Under the pieces are notes generated by a model, which was not told the origin of the DNA, did no database searches, and worked only from the letters and a program-made list of their open reading frames with translations. The translations under genes and the position numbers were made by a program. 64,000 nt of DNA, from the NCBI GenBank assembly GCA_964495935.1, contig CAZBXQ010000001.1:1-64000 (forward strand), written 5' to 3'. The stretch is from JAJYSO01 sp964495935. GTDB lineage: Bacteria > Bacteroidota > Bacteroidia > Flavobacteriales > Flavobacteriaceae. Shown here piece by piece: positions 18,249-27,258 of the stretch; within the stretch, counting starts at the first letter, position 1, and every line of letters starts with the position of its first letter.

Positions 18249-18920
18249 TCATTCCTTCCCCGCCACTACGATTACAAATTCACCTTTAGGCTTGTGTTCC
18301 TTAAAATAAAAATACATTTCCTCCAGACTTCCTCTGCGGGTTTCTTCATGCAGTTTACTAATCTCCCGAGAGACTGAAACCCGGCGTTCCGCACCCAGTA
18401 CATCCGCTAAATCAATAAGCGTTTTAAGCAATTTATATGGCGATTCATACAGCACCATAGTGCGATTTTCATCCTGTAAAGCCCGTAATCGGGTTTGACG
18501 CCCCTTTTTATTCGGCAAAAAACCTTCAAATACAAATTTGTCGTTGGGAAGACCACTATTGACCAGTGCGGGAACAAAAGCAGTGGCCCCGGGCAGACAC
18601 TCCACTTCCACCTTTTTTTTAACACACTGGCGAACCATTAAAAATCCCGGATCGGATATAGCCGGGGTTCCCGCATCGGTAATCATCGCTGCTGTTTCTC
18701 CCAATTGCAGGCGTTCTGCAATATTTTCGACCGTTTTATGCTCATTGTATTTATGATGGGGTTTCATCGGGGTCTCGATTCCATAGTGCTTGAGCAGTTT
18801 TCCACTGGTACGGGTATCCTCTGCCAGTATAAAATCTACTTCTTTTAAAATACGCACCCCCCTGTAAGTCATATCTTCCAAATTACCCACCGGCGTTGGA
18901 ACCAGATAAAGTTTTGACAT
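18249..18920 (-). CDS. rsmI: 16S rRNA (cytidine-1402 2-prime-O) methyltransferase
   Basis: A 223-residue SAM-dependent tetrapyrrole-methylase-fold enzyme that methylates C1402 of 16S rRNA. Signatures: LYLVPTPVGNLEDMTYRGVRIL at the start, ILAEDTRTSGKLLKHYGI, AAMITDAGTPAISDPGFLMV, and VECLPGATAFVPALVNSGLP. It is shorter than the 286-residue E. coli protein, ending at EFVIVVAGKE, so it has only the catalytic domain. It is a single gene with no clear operon partner. Confidence 0.95.
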   Translation of the reverse strand: MSKLYLVPTPVGNLEDMTYRGVRILKEVDFILAEDTRTSGKLLKHYGIETPMKPHHKYNEHKTVENIAERLQLGETAAMITDAGTPAISDPGFLMVRQCVKKKVEVECLPGATAFVPALVNSGLPNDKFVFEGFLPNKKGRQTRLRALQDENRTMVLYESPYKLLKTLIDLADVLGAERRVSVSREISKLHEETRRGSLEEMYFYFKEHKPKGEFVIVVAGKE

Positions 18921-19291
18921 CGTTTTTCGATTATGATTTCAGATTAACCGGTGATTCACCAATGAATAAGTTTGCAACCGTTAAAAGGTCGCCAAACAGG
19001 CTATGCGCTTCGGTTAATCTCGACTTTCTGACCACTTCGATTAAAATCCACCATTCAGCATAAACACTGAATTATGAATAGACTATGATATTTTATGCAT
19101 ACTCGGAAACAAGCTTCCCCATGATGGAGCGGTAGTAGTTTCGTCATCTCTTTTTTTAGTGGGCCTTGCCATTTTGTTTTGCGTACCTGAGATAGAAATC
19201 TCTTGTTTATTCAAGGGCTAAGATTACTCACTACACGCCCACAACACTTTTAAAACCGACTTACCGCTCCTCTTTTTCAATCCTTCTAAGC
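18921..19291. other. Intergenic region holding a partial dispersed repeat
   Basis: 371 bases between pckA and rsmI. The part 18960-19110 resembles 43150-43290: shared words are ATAAGTT, AACC.TTAAAAGG, GCTTCGGTT.ATC.CGAC and CTATGATATT.TAT. The rest shows a trace of the same family (GAGATAGAAATCTCTTGTTTAT). No gene or terminator was recognised. Confidence 0.5.
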
Positions 19292-20896
19292 CTATTTTGT
19301 ATTCGGCTGAGCGGCCATTGTTCGTTCACTGGCAAACTCTTCAAATTCCCTGAAGTTTTCTTTAAAATGAGCAGCCAATTCATAGGCTTTTTCGTCATAG
19401 GCTTTCGTATCTCTCCAGGTGCTTCTTGGATTTAAAACCGCACTCGGTACGTGGGGACATTCAACCGGCATCTCCAATCCAAAAATCTTATGGGTCGCAT
19501 ATTCAACTGTATTCAATTGATTATTCAACACGGCTTCCACAATCGATCGTGTATATTTTAAATCAATGCGATTCCCCACTCCATACGGTCCGCCTATCCA
19601 CCCGGTATTAATCAGCCAGACGCGGGCGTCACTCGATTTTACCTTTTCATTGAGCATCTCGGCATAGCGCACGGGATGCAACGGCATAAAAGGAGCTCCA
19701 AAACATGCCGAAAAAATGGGCAAGGGTTCATTAATCCCGGCTTCGGTTCCCGCTACCTTAGCGGTATAGCCACTTACAAAATAATAGGCGGTTTGCCCGG
19801 GAGTCAATTTACTCACCGGCGGTAACACCCCAAAAGCATCGGCCGTTAAAAAGAAAATATGCCTTGGATTTTTACCTACCGAGGGGATAACAATATTCTT
19901 GATATAATCGATAGGATAACTCACCCGCGTATTTTGCGTTACCGAAGAATCTTCAAAATCAACCTCTCCATCGTCTTTCAAAACCACATTTTCCAGAATT
20001 GCTCCGGGTTTAATAGCGTTATAAATATCGGGCTCCTTAGCCTCCGAAAGGTCCAGGGTTTTGGCATAGCAGCCCCCTTCAAAATTAAAAATTCGATGGT
20101 CTTTTGTCCAGCCGTGCTCATCATCTCCGATTAATTTTCGATCGGGATTTGCCGATAAGGTGGTTTTTCCTGTTCCCGACAGGCCAAAGAAAATGGCGGT
20201 ATCGCCGTTTGTGCCCACATTAGCAGAGCAGTGCATAGCAAGGGTTTCTCTTTCTACAGGCAGAATAAAATTCAACGCCGAAAAAATACCCTTCTTGATT
20301 TCTCCGGTATAAGCCGTACCTCCGATAAGAGCGATTTTCCGGGTAAAATTAAGGATTGCAAAATTGTGCTGCCGGGTACCATCTCGTTCGGAATCAGCTC
20401 TAAAACCCGGCGCATTTACAAGAAGCCAATCCTCTTCAAAATCTTTTAATGCTTCTGAATCGGGTCGTAAAAACATATTGTAAGCAAACATGTTACTCCA
20501 GGGATACTCGTTTATCACTCGAATATTCAGCCGATAATCATCAGCCGCACAGGCGTAGGAATCCCGCACATAGATATCCTGCTCGGAAAGATAATCGACG
20601 ACCCGGTGATAAAGGGCATCAAATTTTTCCGGATCAAAAGGGATATTGATATCCCCCCACCACACCTCATCGCGGGTCATCTCATCTTTAACAATAAACC
20701 GATCCTTCGGCGATCGACCGGTAAATTCGCCCGTGTTCACTACCAAAACACCGGCATCGGTCTCTTGCCCTAAGTCTCGTTCAACAGAAAGACGTTGGAG
20801 TTCCTCAGGGGAGCATTGATAATTGATTTGATGATCTTCATTACGCAGTCCATAGCGTTTCAAAGCAGGAGCTTTAATAATCTGTTTAGCAGCCAT
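19292..20896 (-). CDS. pckA: Phosphoenolpyruvate carboxykinase (ATP)
   Basis: A 534-residue ATP-type PEPCK (oxaloacetate + ATP to PEP + CO2), the first step of gluconeogenesis, fitting a diet of peptides and organic acids. Landmarks: RSPKDRFIV near residue 60, GGTAYTGEIKKGIFS, kinase loop FGLSGTGKTTLS, the metal site IGDDEHGW, ENVVLKDDGEVDFED, and NTGWIGGPYGVGNRI. Length is normal. It stands alone, 76 bases after asd in the same direction. No obvious promoter box was seen upstream. Confidence 0.97.
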   Translation of the reverse strand: MAAKQIIKAPALKRYGLRNEDHQINYQCSPEELQRLSVERDLGQETDAGVLVVNTGEFTGRSPKDRFIVKDEMTRDEVWWGDINIPFDPEKFDALYHRVVDYLSEQDIYVRDSYACAADDYRLNIRVINEYPWSNMFAYNMFLRPDSEALKDFEEDWLLVNAPGFRADSERDGTRQHNFAILNFTRKIALIGGTAYTGEIKKGIFSALNFILPVERETLAMHCSANVGTNGDTAIFFGLSGTGKTTLSANPDRKLIGDDEHGWTKDHRIFNFEGGCYAKTLDLSEAKEPDIYNAIKPGAILENVVLKDDGEVDFEDSSVTQNTRVSYPIDYIKNIVIPSVGKNPRHIFFLTADAFGVLPPVSKLTPGQTAYYFVSGYTAKVAGTEAGINEPLPIFSACFGAPFMPLHPVRYAEMLNEKVKSSDARVWLINTGWIGGPYGVGNRIDLKYTRSIVEAVLNNQLNTVEYATHKIFGLEMPVECPHVPSAVLNPRSTWRDTKAYDEKAYELAAHFKENFREFEEFASERTMAAQPNTK

Positions 20897-20972
20897 TACA
20901 GGTTTTTTTAATGGATTACAAATTCAGTTCCCTGCGAAGTTAACGCATTATTTATGAGAAAATGCCAAAAAA

Positions 20973-21986
20973 CTATCGCTTAATACTCACAAAACCAACT
21001 TCTTTTTTCTGTTTTATCAGGAATTCGGCAATTTGTATTGCATTGGTTGCAGCTCCCTTTCTTAAATTGTCGGAAACAATCCAGAGATTCAATGTATTTT
21101 CTTGTGTAAAATCCCTCCGGATTCGTCCTACAAAAACATCATTTTTCCCTTCTGCAAAGGCGGGCATGGGATATTTTTTTAATTCCGGATTATCCTGTAC
21201 CATAACCCCGGGGAAACTACTTAGCAAGTAACGCACTTCGGCCAAGTCAAAATCCTGTTCCAACTCTACATTAACCGACTCGCTATGCCCCCCGACAACC
21301 GGAATTCGAACAGCCGTAGCGACTACTGCTATCGAGTCGTCTCCCAAGATCTTTTTGGTCTCCCGGGTCAATTTCATCTCCTCTCGAGTATAGCCGTTAT
21401 CTCCAAAAACATCACAATGCGGAATCGCATTTCGATGAATCGTATAAGGATATGCCATTTTTCCCTTTTTGCCTTGCTCTTCATGCTCAAGCTGATCCAC
21501 GGCGGCCTTTCCACTACCCGTTATGGATTGGTAGGTAGATACGACAACTCGCTTGATTTTATACTTGCGGTGTAAGGGTTTCAGTGTCATCACCAACTGT
21601 GTTGTCGAGCAATTGGGATTGGCAATTATCAGATCTCCATCGGTCAGGGTATCCCCATTAATCTCGGGTACAATAAGTTTTTTAGTCGGATCCATTCGCC
21701 AAGCCGATGAATTATCAATTACCCGGGTTCCCACAGCCGCAAATTTTGGAGCCCATTCTTCTGAAACCGAACCTCCTGCAGAAAACAACGCAAAATCGGG
21801 TCGCCGTCGAACCGCATCTTCCATGCGTTGAATGACCACGGGTTTTCCTTTAAAAGTAATGGTTTTTCCTACGGAACGCTCGGAGGCAACGGGAATTAAT
21901 TCATCAACCGGAAAATTTCGTTCTTCCAGTACTTTAAGCATCACTTGACCTACCATTCCAGTGGATCCAACTACAGCTACTCTCAT
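20973..21986 (-). CDS. asd: Aspartate-semialdehyde dehydrogenase
   Basis: A 337-residue enzyme that reduces aspartyl phosphate to aspartate semialdehyde in the lysine, threonine and methionine pathway (and diaminopimelate for cell wall). An N-terminal NADP-binding Rossmann fold opens with VAVVGSTGMVGQVML. The catalytic Cys lies in IANPNCSTTQLVM. Further marks are YQSITGSGKAAVDQL and RIPVVGGHSESVNVE with the conserved His. It follows pyk in the same direction with a 22-base gap, so the two probably share a transcript. Confidence 0.96.
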   Translation of the reverse strand: MRVAVVGSTGMVGQVMLKVLEERNFPVDELIPVASERSVGKTITFKGKPVVIQRMEDAVRRRPDFALFSAGGSVSEEWAPKFAAVGTRVIDNSSAWRMDPTKKLIVPEINGDTLTDGDLIIANPNCSTTQLVMTLKPLHRKYKIKRVVVSTYQSITGSGKAAVDQLEHEEQGKKGKMAYPYTIHRNAIPHCDVFGDNGYTREEMKLTRETKKILGDDSIAVVATAVRIPVVGGHSESVNVELEQDFDLAEVRYLLSSFPGVMVQDNPELKKYPMPAFAEGKNDVFVGRIRRDFTQENTLNLWIVSDNLRKGAATNAIQIAEFLIKQKKEVGFVSIKR

Positions 21987-22008
21987 AACTCTGATTTTTT
22001 AAAATGTA

Positions 22009-23439
22009 TTAATCAATTTGTGATATTCGCATGGTATTCACCTTCCCTTTCTCCTCAACCGGCATCGCCGCCAAATTAATAACATAGTCGCCAACTTTGA
22101 CAAAATTAAGGTTTTTAGCCATTTCATTAACATCTTTAACCGTTTCATCGGTACTGACAAACTCCTCATAAAAGAAGGCCTCCACTCCCCATAAGAGGCT
22201 CAATTGCCGTAATACAAAGGGATTCGCCGTAAAGGCTAAAATGGAGCAATCCGGACGCCAAGCCGAAATCTGGAAAGGAGTATATCCACTATTGGTCAAG
22301 GTACAAATCGCTTTGGCCTTGATATCATCGGCGGCCATCGCTGCATGATAGCAAATAGACTTGGTGATATACCGATCGGTTATCGTTCGCGGATGATCCT
22401 CAGGCACCTGAATTAATTCGGATTCCTCTACAGCCCTGACAATCTGCGCCATCTGCTGAATGACCTTAACCGGATGTTTCCCCACCGAGGTCTCCCCGCT
22501 AAGCATGACCGCATCGGCACCATCCATCACCGAGTTGGCCACATCATTCACTTCGGCTCGCGTAGGTACCAAATCGGTAATCATAGTTTCCATCATTTGT
22601 GTGGCAATAATGACGGGAATTCGGTTCCGTTTTGCTTTATATACCAGTTTCTTTTGGATAAGCGGCACTTCTTCTGCAGGGACTTCAACGCCCAAATCAC
22701 CGCGAGCTACCATTAAGCCATCACAGTGCTTGATAATTTCATCAATGTTTTTAACTCCTTCCGGCTTTTCAATTTTGGAAATAATGGGAATTTTATGATC
22801 GCTGTGCTTATCGATAATATCCTGCAATACCTGTAAATCACTTCCCGATCGCACAAAAGAAAGAGCTATCCAATCAACTTGCTGTTCTACCGCAAACTTG
22901 GCATCTATCATATCCTTCTCGGTCATGGCGGGAAGTGATATTTTGGTGTTGGGAAGGTTTACCCCTTTTCGTGATCGCAGCGGTCCGCCCTGGATGACCC
23001 GGGTCACAACTTCATCCTTTTTATTCGTTCCGGTAACCTCAAAAATCAATTTTCCGTCATCGAGCAAAATACGTTCACCCAAATCAACATCTTCAGGAAA
23101 CCGATCATAATTCATATAGACCTTTTCGGCTGTTCCCACAAACTCCTTCCCGGTAACAAAAGTGACCTCGTCTCCTTTCTGTACACTCACATTCTCCTTC
23201 ATCTTCCCCACGCGTAATTTGGGCCCCTGCAAATCGCCCAAAACTCCTACATTGATATTCAACTCCTCGGATAATGACCGTATGGTTTTTATTTTCTTTA
23301 CGACATCGTCATGCTGAGCGTGTGAAAAATTTATACGGAAAACATTAACCCCACTGAGAATCATCTCTTTTAAGGTCTCTCTGGAATCTGTTGAGGGTCC
23401 TAAAGTGGACACAATTTTTGTTCGTTTATTAGTATGCAT
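22009..23439 (-). CDS. pyk: Pyruvate kinase
   Basis: A 476-residue glycolytic enzyme (PEP + ADP to pyruvate + ATP). Signatures: TKIVSTLGPSTDSRETL, VNVFRINFSHA, LGDLQGPKLRVG, the catalytic Lys in ISKIEKPEGV, MVARGDLGVEVP, and ATQMMETMITDLVPTRAEVNDVAN. A C-terminal allosteric-type domain is present. Its ATG overlaps the stop of the preceding IPExxxVDY gene by one base (TAATG), implying translational coupling; that pairing is common in the phylum. Confidence 0.97.
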   Translation of the reverse strand: MHTNKRTKIVSTLGPSTDSRETLKEMILSGVNVFRINFSHAQHDDVVKKIKTIRSLSEELNINVGVLGDLQGPKLRVGKMKENVSVQKGDEVTFVTGKEFVGTAEKVYMNYDRFPEDVDLGERILLDDGKLIFEVTGTNKKDEVVTRVIQGGPLRSRKGVNLPNTKISLPAMTEKDMIDAKFAVEQQVDWIALSFVRSGSDLQVLQDIIDKHSDHKIPIISKIEKPEGVKNIDEIIKHCDGLMVARGDLGVEVPAEEVPLIQKKLVYKAKRNRIPVIIATQMMETMITDLVPTRAEVNDVANSVMDGADAVMLSGETSVGKHPVKVIQQMAQIVRAVEESELIQVPEDHPRTITDRYITKSICYHAAMAADDIKAKAICTLTNSGYTPFQISAWRPDCSILAFTANPFVLRQLSLLWGVEAFFYEEFVSTDETVKDVNEMAKNLNFVKVGDYVINLAAMPVEEKGKVNTMRISQID

Positions 23440-23915
23440 TATTCAAAAATCAAATTATTATAAGACTTCAATATTTTTATATCTACCGCATAAACGGCAG
23501 ATAGGACTTTTACATTCCGAAGCATCGGTAGCCAGTCCATCGCTTCTTCGCTCCCTTCAATCTTCAAAAAAGCATCTACCTCTCTTCGTTCCGGAATGAA
23601 ACTTTCAAAGTACGTGGAATTATTCTCAAAAAGCAATTCATTGGGGGTCTTTTCCTCCGCCTGATACTCAATTTTATTTCCTACGAGATAAAATTTAAGA
23701 TCATGAACTCCGTCTTCATAATCGTATAGGGGGAAGGAGAAGTGCGTCCCCTTTCGCCAAACATCGATAAACCGACGTCTGCGCTGCAGCCGGATTCCCA
23801 AAGCAGAATTTACCCAGTAGGCCACTTTGTATAGCTCCGAAACCGTATGCAAAGCAATAAGCACAACCTCTTCGCTATACCAATCCTCTTCCAGTATCAA
23901 GGTTTGTTTTCCCAT
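23439..23915 (-). CDS. IPExxxVDY family protein
   Basis: A 158-residue small protein of the Bacteroidota family named for the motif seen here as IPERREVDAF (about residues 107-116). It is soluble, without a signal peptide, and its function is unknown. Its stop overlaps the pyk start by one base. In related genomes it commonly sits between rnc and pyk, as here, though an extra 335 bases separate it from rnc in this window. Confidence 0.85.
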   Translation of the reverse strand: MGKQTLILEEDWYSEEVVLIALHTVSELYKVAYWVNSALGIRLQRRRRFIDVWRKGTHFSFPLYDYEDGVHDLKFYLVGNKIEYQAEEKTPNELLFENNSTYFESFIPERREVDAFLKIEGSEEAMDWLPMLRNVKVLSAVYAVDIKILKSYNNLIFE

Positions 23916-23927
23916 TCTCCAGCTTTC

Positions 23928-24158
23928 TTAAACTTCCTTTTCCATCTGTAATTCGGCATTGTGATTCTGCTTATCATCCTCCAAGGAAGATACAAACGAA
24001 CGCAAAACATAACTTCTTTCGGTATCGTTTTGAATGTAGCCGTCTTCTATTTCTGTTGGGAGTGATTTGTTATTTTCAACCCAAGGTCCCCCAAGAGAAA
24101 TCTCCGGTTGGTCTGCAGGTTAATAATTCTCCCCCAATTCCCAAGTCCGAAACGACAT
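23928..24158 (-). pseudogene. Possible broken small gene between rnc and the IPExxxVDY gene
   Basis: On the minus strand an ATG at 24158 opens 12 codons (MSFRTWELGENY), meets one in-frame TAA at 24122-24120, and then continues open for 63 codons to a TAA at 23930-23928. The post-stop part reads like an ordinary acidic soluble tail (GGPWVENNKSLPTEIEDGY, SYVLRSFVSSLEDDKQNH). It ends 12 bases before the IPExxxVDY start. It may be a small gene with a nonsense mutation, or chance. I do not recognise the sequence. Confidence 0.3.
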
Positions 24159-24250
24159 TTTGAAGACCGTTGCCACTCGGTTTAACTTTACTTTCTGCAC
24201 AAGGATAAAAAAGCAAATATATTTACAAAAAAGGAAAACAGGGGAAAAAT

Positions 24251-24973
24251 TCAGCTTAAAATTTGGTCTTTTAAGCGATAATAAGCACGCTTTGAAGCTT
24301 TTTCTTCTGCTTTTTTCTTTGACGTGGATCGAGCCTTCGCCACCAGCTTATGATCGATGAAAAGACGGGCAGCAAAATGCTTCACCGATTCATTACCGGG
24401 ATCCTCCCGATCTCGATATTCAATCTTTATTTTTTCTTTCTGGCACCACTCGATTAAATGGCTTTTATAGCTTAAGATGGTATCTTCAAGCGTATCAATA
24501 TCGACATAATGATCAATCAGTCGATAGCGGATAAAACGTTCACAATAGCGATACCCACGGTCTTCATACAGCGCGCCAATTAGGGCTTCAAATAAATCTC
24601 CGCACACGTCTTCTCCAAAATCAACCTGATGACAATCGGCCTTCATTAAATCCAATAACCCCAGCTCATTGCCCACCTTATTTAAAGTTTGCCGACTCAC
24701 CATCTTGGAGCGCATTGTCGTCAAGTATCCCTCATCCGATCGGGGAAGGCGTTCAAACAAATAGGCCGCCACAATACTTCCCAAAACGGCATCCCCCAAA
24801 AATTCCAACCGTTCATAACTAACGGGCTCCCCAAAGTTATTTTTCTTTTGCAAAGAGCGATGCGTAAAGGCCTCTTCATATAAAGCCAAACGTCTTGGAG
24901 AAAAACCAAGAAGTTCTTTGAGACGAATAAAAAAATTCCCGTTTTTCGAACGAGAATTTAAGCGTTGTAACAT
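24251..24973 (-). CDS. rnc: Ribonuclease III
   Basis: A 240-residue double-stranded-RNA endonuclease for rRNA and mRNA processing. The N-terminal RNase III domain has the signature ERLEFLGDAVLGSIVA and the second metal site GDLFEALIGALYEDRG. A C-terminal double-stranded-RNA-binding domain spans about 165-235 (KSHLIEWCQKEKI ... KKKAEEKASKRAYYRL). It is third in the acpP-fabF-rnc set, 23 bases after fabF, the classic bacterial order. Confidence 0.96.
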   Translation of the reverse strand: MLQRLNSRSKNGNFFIRLKELLGFSPRRLALYEEAFTHRSLQKKNNFGEPVSYERLEFLGDAVLGSIVAAYLFERLPRSDEGYLTTMRSKMVSRQTLNKVGNELGLLDLMKADCHQVDFGEDVCGDLFEALIGALYEDRGYRYCERFIRYRLIDHYVDIDTLEDTILSYKSHLIEWCQKEKIKIEYRDREDPGNESVKHFAARLFIDHKLVAKARSTSKKKAEEKASKRAYYRLKDQILS

Positions 24974-24996
24974 GAGATTACAATCATGAATATCGA

Positions 24997-26250
24997 TTAA
25001 TCATCAAGTTTTTTAAACAGGATACAAGCATTGTGCCCGCCAAAACCGAAAGTATTACTCATCGCAACATTAATTTCACGTTTTTGCGCCGTATTCAGCG
25101 TCAGGTTCAGGTGAGGGTCAATATTCTCATCGGCCACCTTGTGGTTAATAGTAGGTGGAACCAAACTGTTTTGCATCGCCAATACCGAGGCAATCCCTTC
25201 GATTACACCTGCTGCTCCAAGCAAATGTCCGGTCATCGATTTTGTGGAGTTAATATTGATGGCGTTGCTGTGATCTCCGAATACTTTCCGGATGGCTTTG
25301 GTCTCCGCCACATCTCCCAACAGTGTTGAAGTTCCATGCGTGTTAATGGCATCGACATCCTCCGGATTTAAATGTGCATTTTGCAAGCAGTTCTTCATAA
25401 CTGCCACGACTCCTTCTCCTTCCGGATGAGGAGCGGTCATGTGATAGGCATCGGCCGACAGGCCTCCCCCCACAACTTCGGCATAAATTTTAGCTCCGCG
25501 AGCCTTGGCATGTTCATACTCTTCCAGAACAATGGCCCCGGCACCTTCTCCTAAAACAAAGCCATCCCGCGTGGCATCAAAGGGCCTTGAGGCTCCCGCA
25601 GGATCGTCATTCCGGGTGGACAATGCCCGCATGGCATTAAATCCACCAATACCGGCTTGTGTAACCGCTGCTTCACTACCTCCGGTAACAACCACATCGG
25701 TATAGCCCAAACGAATAGACGTCAAAGCATCGATAATGGCATTCGCCGACGAGGCACACGCCGAAACTGTCGCATAATTGGGCCCCATAAAGCCGTGCTT
25801 TATAGAAATGTTGCCCGGTGCGATATCGGCAATCATTTTAGGGATAAAGAAAGGGTTAAAGCGTGGCGTTCCGTCACCATGTGCAAAGTCCTTGACTTCC
25901 TCCTGAAAAGTCTCCAAACCGCCTATTCCGGCACCCCAAATCACACCTACTCTAAATTTATCAACTTTATCGAGATTCAATTCAGAGTCTGCAATAGCCT
26001 CATCAGAGGCCACCATGGCATACTGTGCAAATTTGTCATAACGCCGGATCTCCCTGCGGTCAAAATACCCTTCAAAATCGAAGTCCTTAATCTCGCAGGC
26101 AAATTTGGTCTTAAACTTTTCGGGATCAAAATGAGTGATAGGCGCACCTCCACTCTTCCCGTTAGCCAGTCCTTCCCAATATTCGGCAATATTATTACCG
26201 ATGGGTGTTAAGGCTCCAAGACCAGTAATAACTGCCCGCTTTAACTCCAT
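24997..26250 (-). CDS. fabF: 3-oxoacyl-[acyl-carrier-protein] synthase II
   Basis: A 417-residue condensing enzyme that elongates acyl-ACP with malonyl-ACP. The catalytic triad is visible: Cys in VSACASSANAI, His in NTHGTSTLLGD, His in SMTGHLLGAAG, with Lys in NSTKSMTGH. The start MELKRAVITGLGALTPIG is the usual KAS II start. It lies 31 bases after acpP, which supplies its carrier protein. Confidence 0.97.
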   Translation of the reverse strand: MELKRAVITGLGALTPIGNNIAEYWEGLANGKSGGAPITHFDPEKFKTKFACEIKDFDFEGYFDRREIRRYDKFAQYAMVASDEAIADSELNLDKVDKFRVGVIWGAGIGGLETFQEEVKDFAHGDGTPRFNPFFIPKMIADIAPGNISIKHGFMGPNYATVSACASSANAIIDALTSIRLGYTDVVVTGGSEAAVTQAGIGGFNAMRALSTRNDDPAGASRPFDATRDGFVLGEGAGAIVLEEYEHAKARGAKIYAEVVGGGLSADAYHMTAPHPEGEGVVAVMKNCLQNAHLNPEDVDAINTHGTSTLLGDVAETKAIRKVFGDHSNAININSTKSMTGHLLGAAGVIEGIASVLAMQNSLVPPTINHKVADENIDPHLNLTLNTAQKREINVAMSNTFGFGGHNACILFKKLDD

Positions 26251-26281
26251 ATTTTTAATATAAAATTATTGAAAGGATAAT

Positions 26282-26518
26282 TTATTTCTTGGCTTCTTCA
26301 ATATAAGAAATCGCCTGACCTACAGTAGCAATGTTTTCGGCCTGGTCATCCGGAATTTGAATGTCGAATTCCTTTTCAAACTCCATAATCAGTTCAACGG
26401 TGTCCAGGGAATCAGCGCCCAAATCATTGGTGAAGTTTGCTTCTTGTGACACTTCATTTTCATCAACACCAAGTTTGTCAACAATAATCGCCTTTACTTT
26501 TGATGCAATATCTGCCAT
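26282..26518 (-). CDS. acpP: Acyl carrier protein
   Basis: A 78-residue acidic four-helix protein. Ser37 in GADSLDTVEL is the site for the 4-prime-phosphopantetheine arm. It is the central carrier of fatty-acid synthesis and first gene of acpP-fabF-rnc. A possible -7 box TATATTTG lies at 26610-26603 on the minus strand, without a good -33 partner. Confidence 0.98.
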   Translation of the reverse strand: MADIASKVKAIIVDKLGVDENEVSQEANFTNDLGADSLDTVELIMEFEKEFDIQIPDDQAENIATVGQAISYIEEAKK

Positions 26519-26670
26519 AATTAAAAAATTTAAGATTGTTTGTTTGCCGCAAAAATATAAAACTTTCTCTTAAAAGTTCTTTTTTTGCTAAAAATTGTAA
26601 ATCAAATATACACTATTATTTCAAAAACTCTTATTTTTCGTGTCATTAATAATTATCAATTTAAATTTTT

Positions 26671-27258
26671 GTGTCACAAAATCAATCTTCCAAAACAATT
26701 GTCATCTTAGCTTCGGGATCGGGAACGAACGCAGAAGCCATCATCCAATACTTCTCTCCTTCAACTACCCTGAAGATCCCACTCATTATCAGCAACAACC
26801 CCGAGGCCAAAGTCTTAGAACGATCAAAAAATCATCATATTCCCACTGCCGTGTACGACCGGAATGATTTTTACAAAACGGATCGGGTGCGGAATGTCCT
26901 GCAAGAGATCCACCCCGATCTCATTATTCTTGCAGGATTCCTATGGAAAATACCGGAATCTATTATTGCTGCTTTCCCTCGGCAAATTATCAATATCCAT
27001 CCGGCATTACTTCCTCGATACGGAGGGAAAGGAATGTATGGAAACCACGTTCATCGCGCCGTACTCGAGAATCATGAAAAAGAAACCGGAATTACCATAC
27101 ATTATGTTGACGAGCATTATGACAACGGACAAATTATCGCGCAATTTACTACCCAGCTGGCACCCGGGGAAACGCTGGAAAGTTTACTCCCCAAAATCAG
27201 CAGGCTTGAACACCATCATTACCCCCGGGTAATCGAAAAACTTCTAACCGCAAAATAA
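26671..27258 (+). CDS. purN: Phosphoribosylglycinamide formyltransferase
   Basis: A 195-residue folate-dependent GAR transformylase of purine synthesis. Marks: TIVILASGSGTNAEAII at the N-terminus, LIILAGFLWKIP, INIHPALLPRYGGKGMYG with the catalytic Asn and His, and the Asp loop HYVDEHYDNGQII. It begins with GTG at 26671; no ATG lies near. It is divergent from acpP with 152 bases between. Its stop overlaps the next start (TAATG). Confidence 0.95.
   Translation: MSQNQSSKTIVILASGSGTNAEAIIQYFSPSTTLKIPLIISNNPEAKVLERSKNHHIPTAVYDRNDFYKTDRVRNVLQEIHPDLIILAGFLWKIPESIIAAFPRQIINIHPALLPRYGGKGMYGNHVHRAVLENHEKETGITIHYVDEHYDNGQIIAQFTTQLAPGETLESLLPKISRLEHHHYPRVIEKLLTAK

Noticed and set aside
25657..26211. 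184-codon open frame antisense to fabF
   Set aside because: Fully within fabF; the translation is a shadow with no recognisable features.
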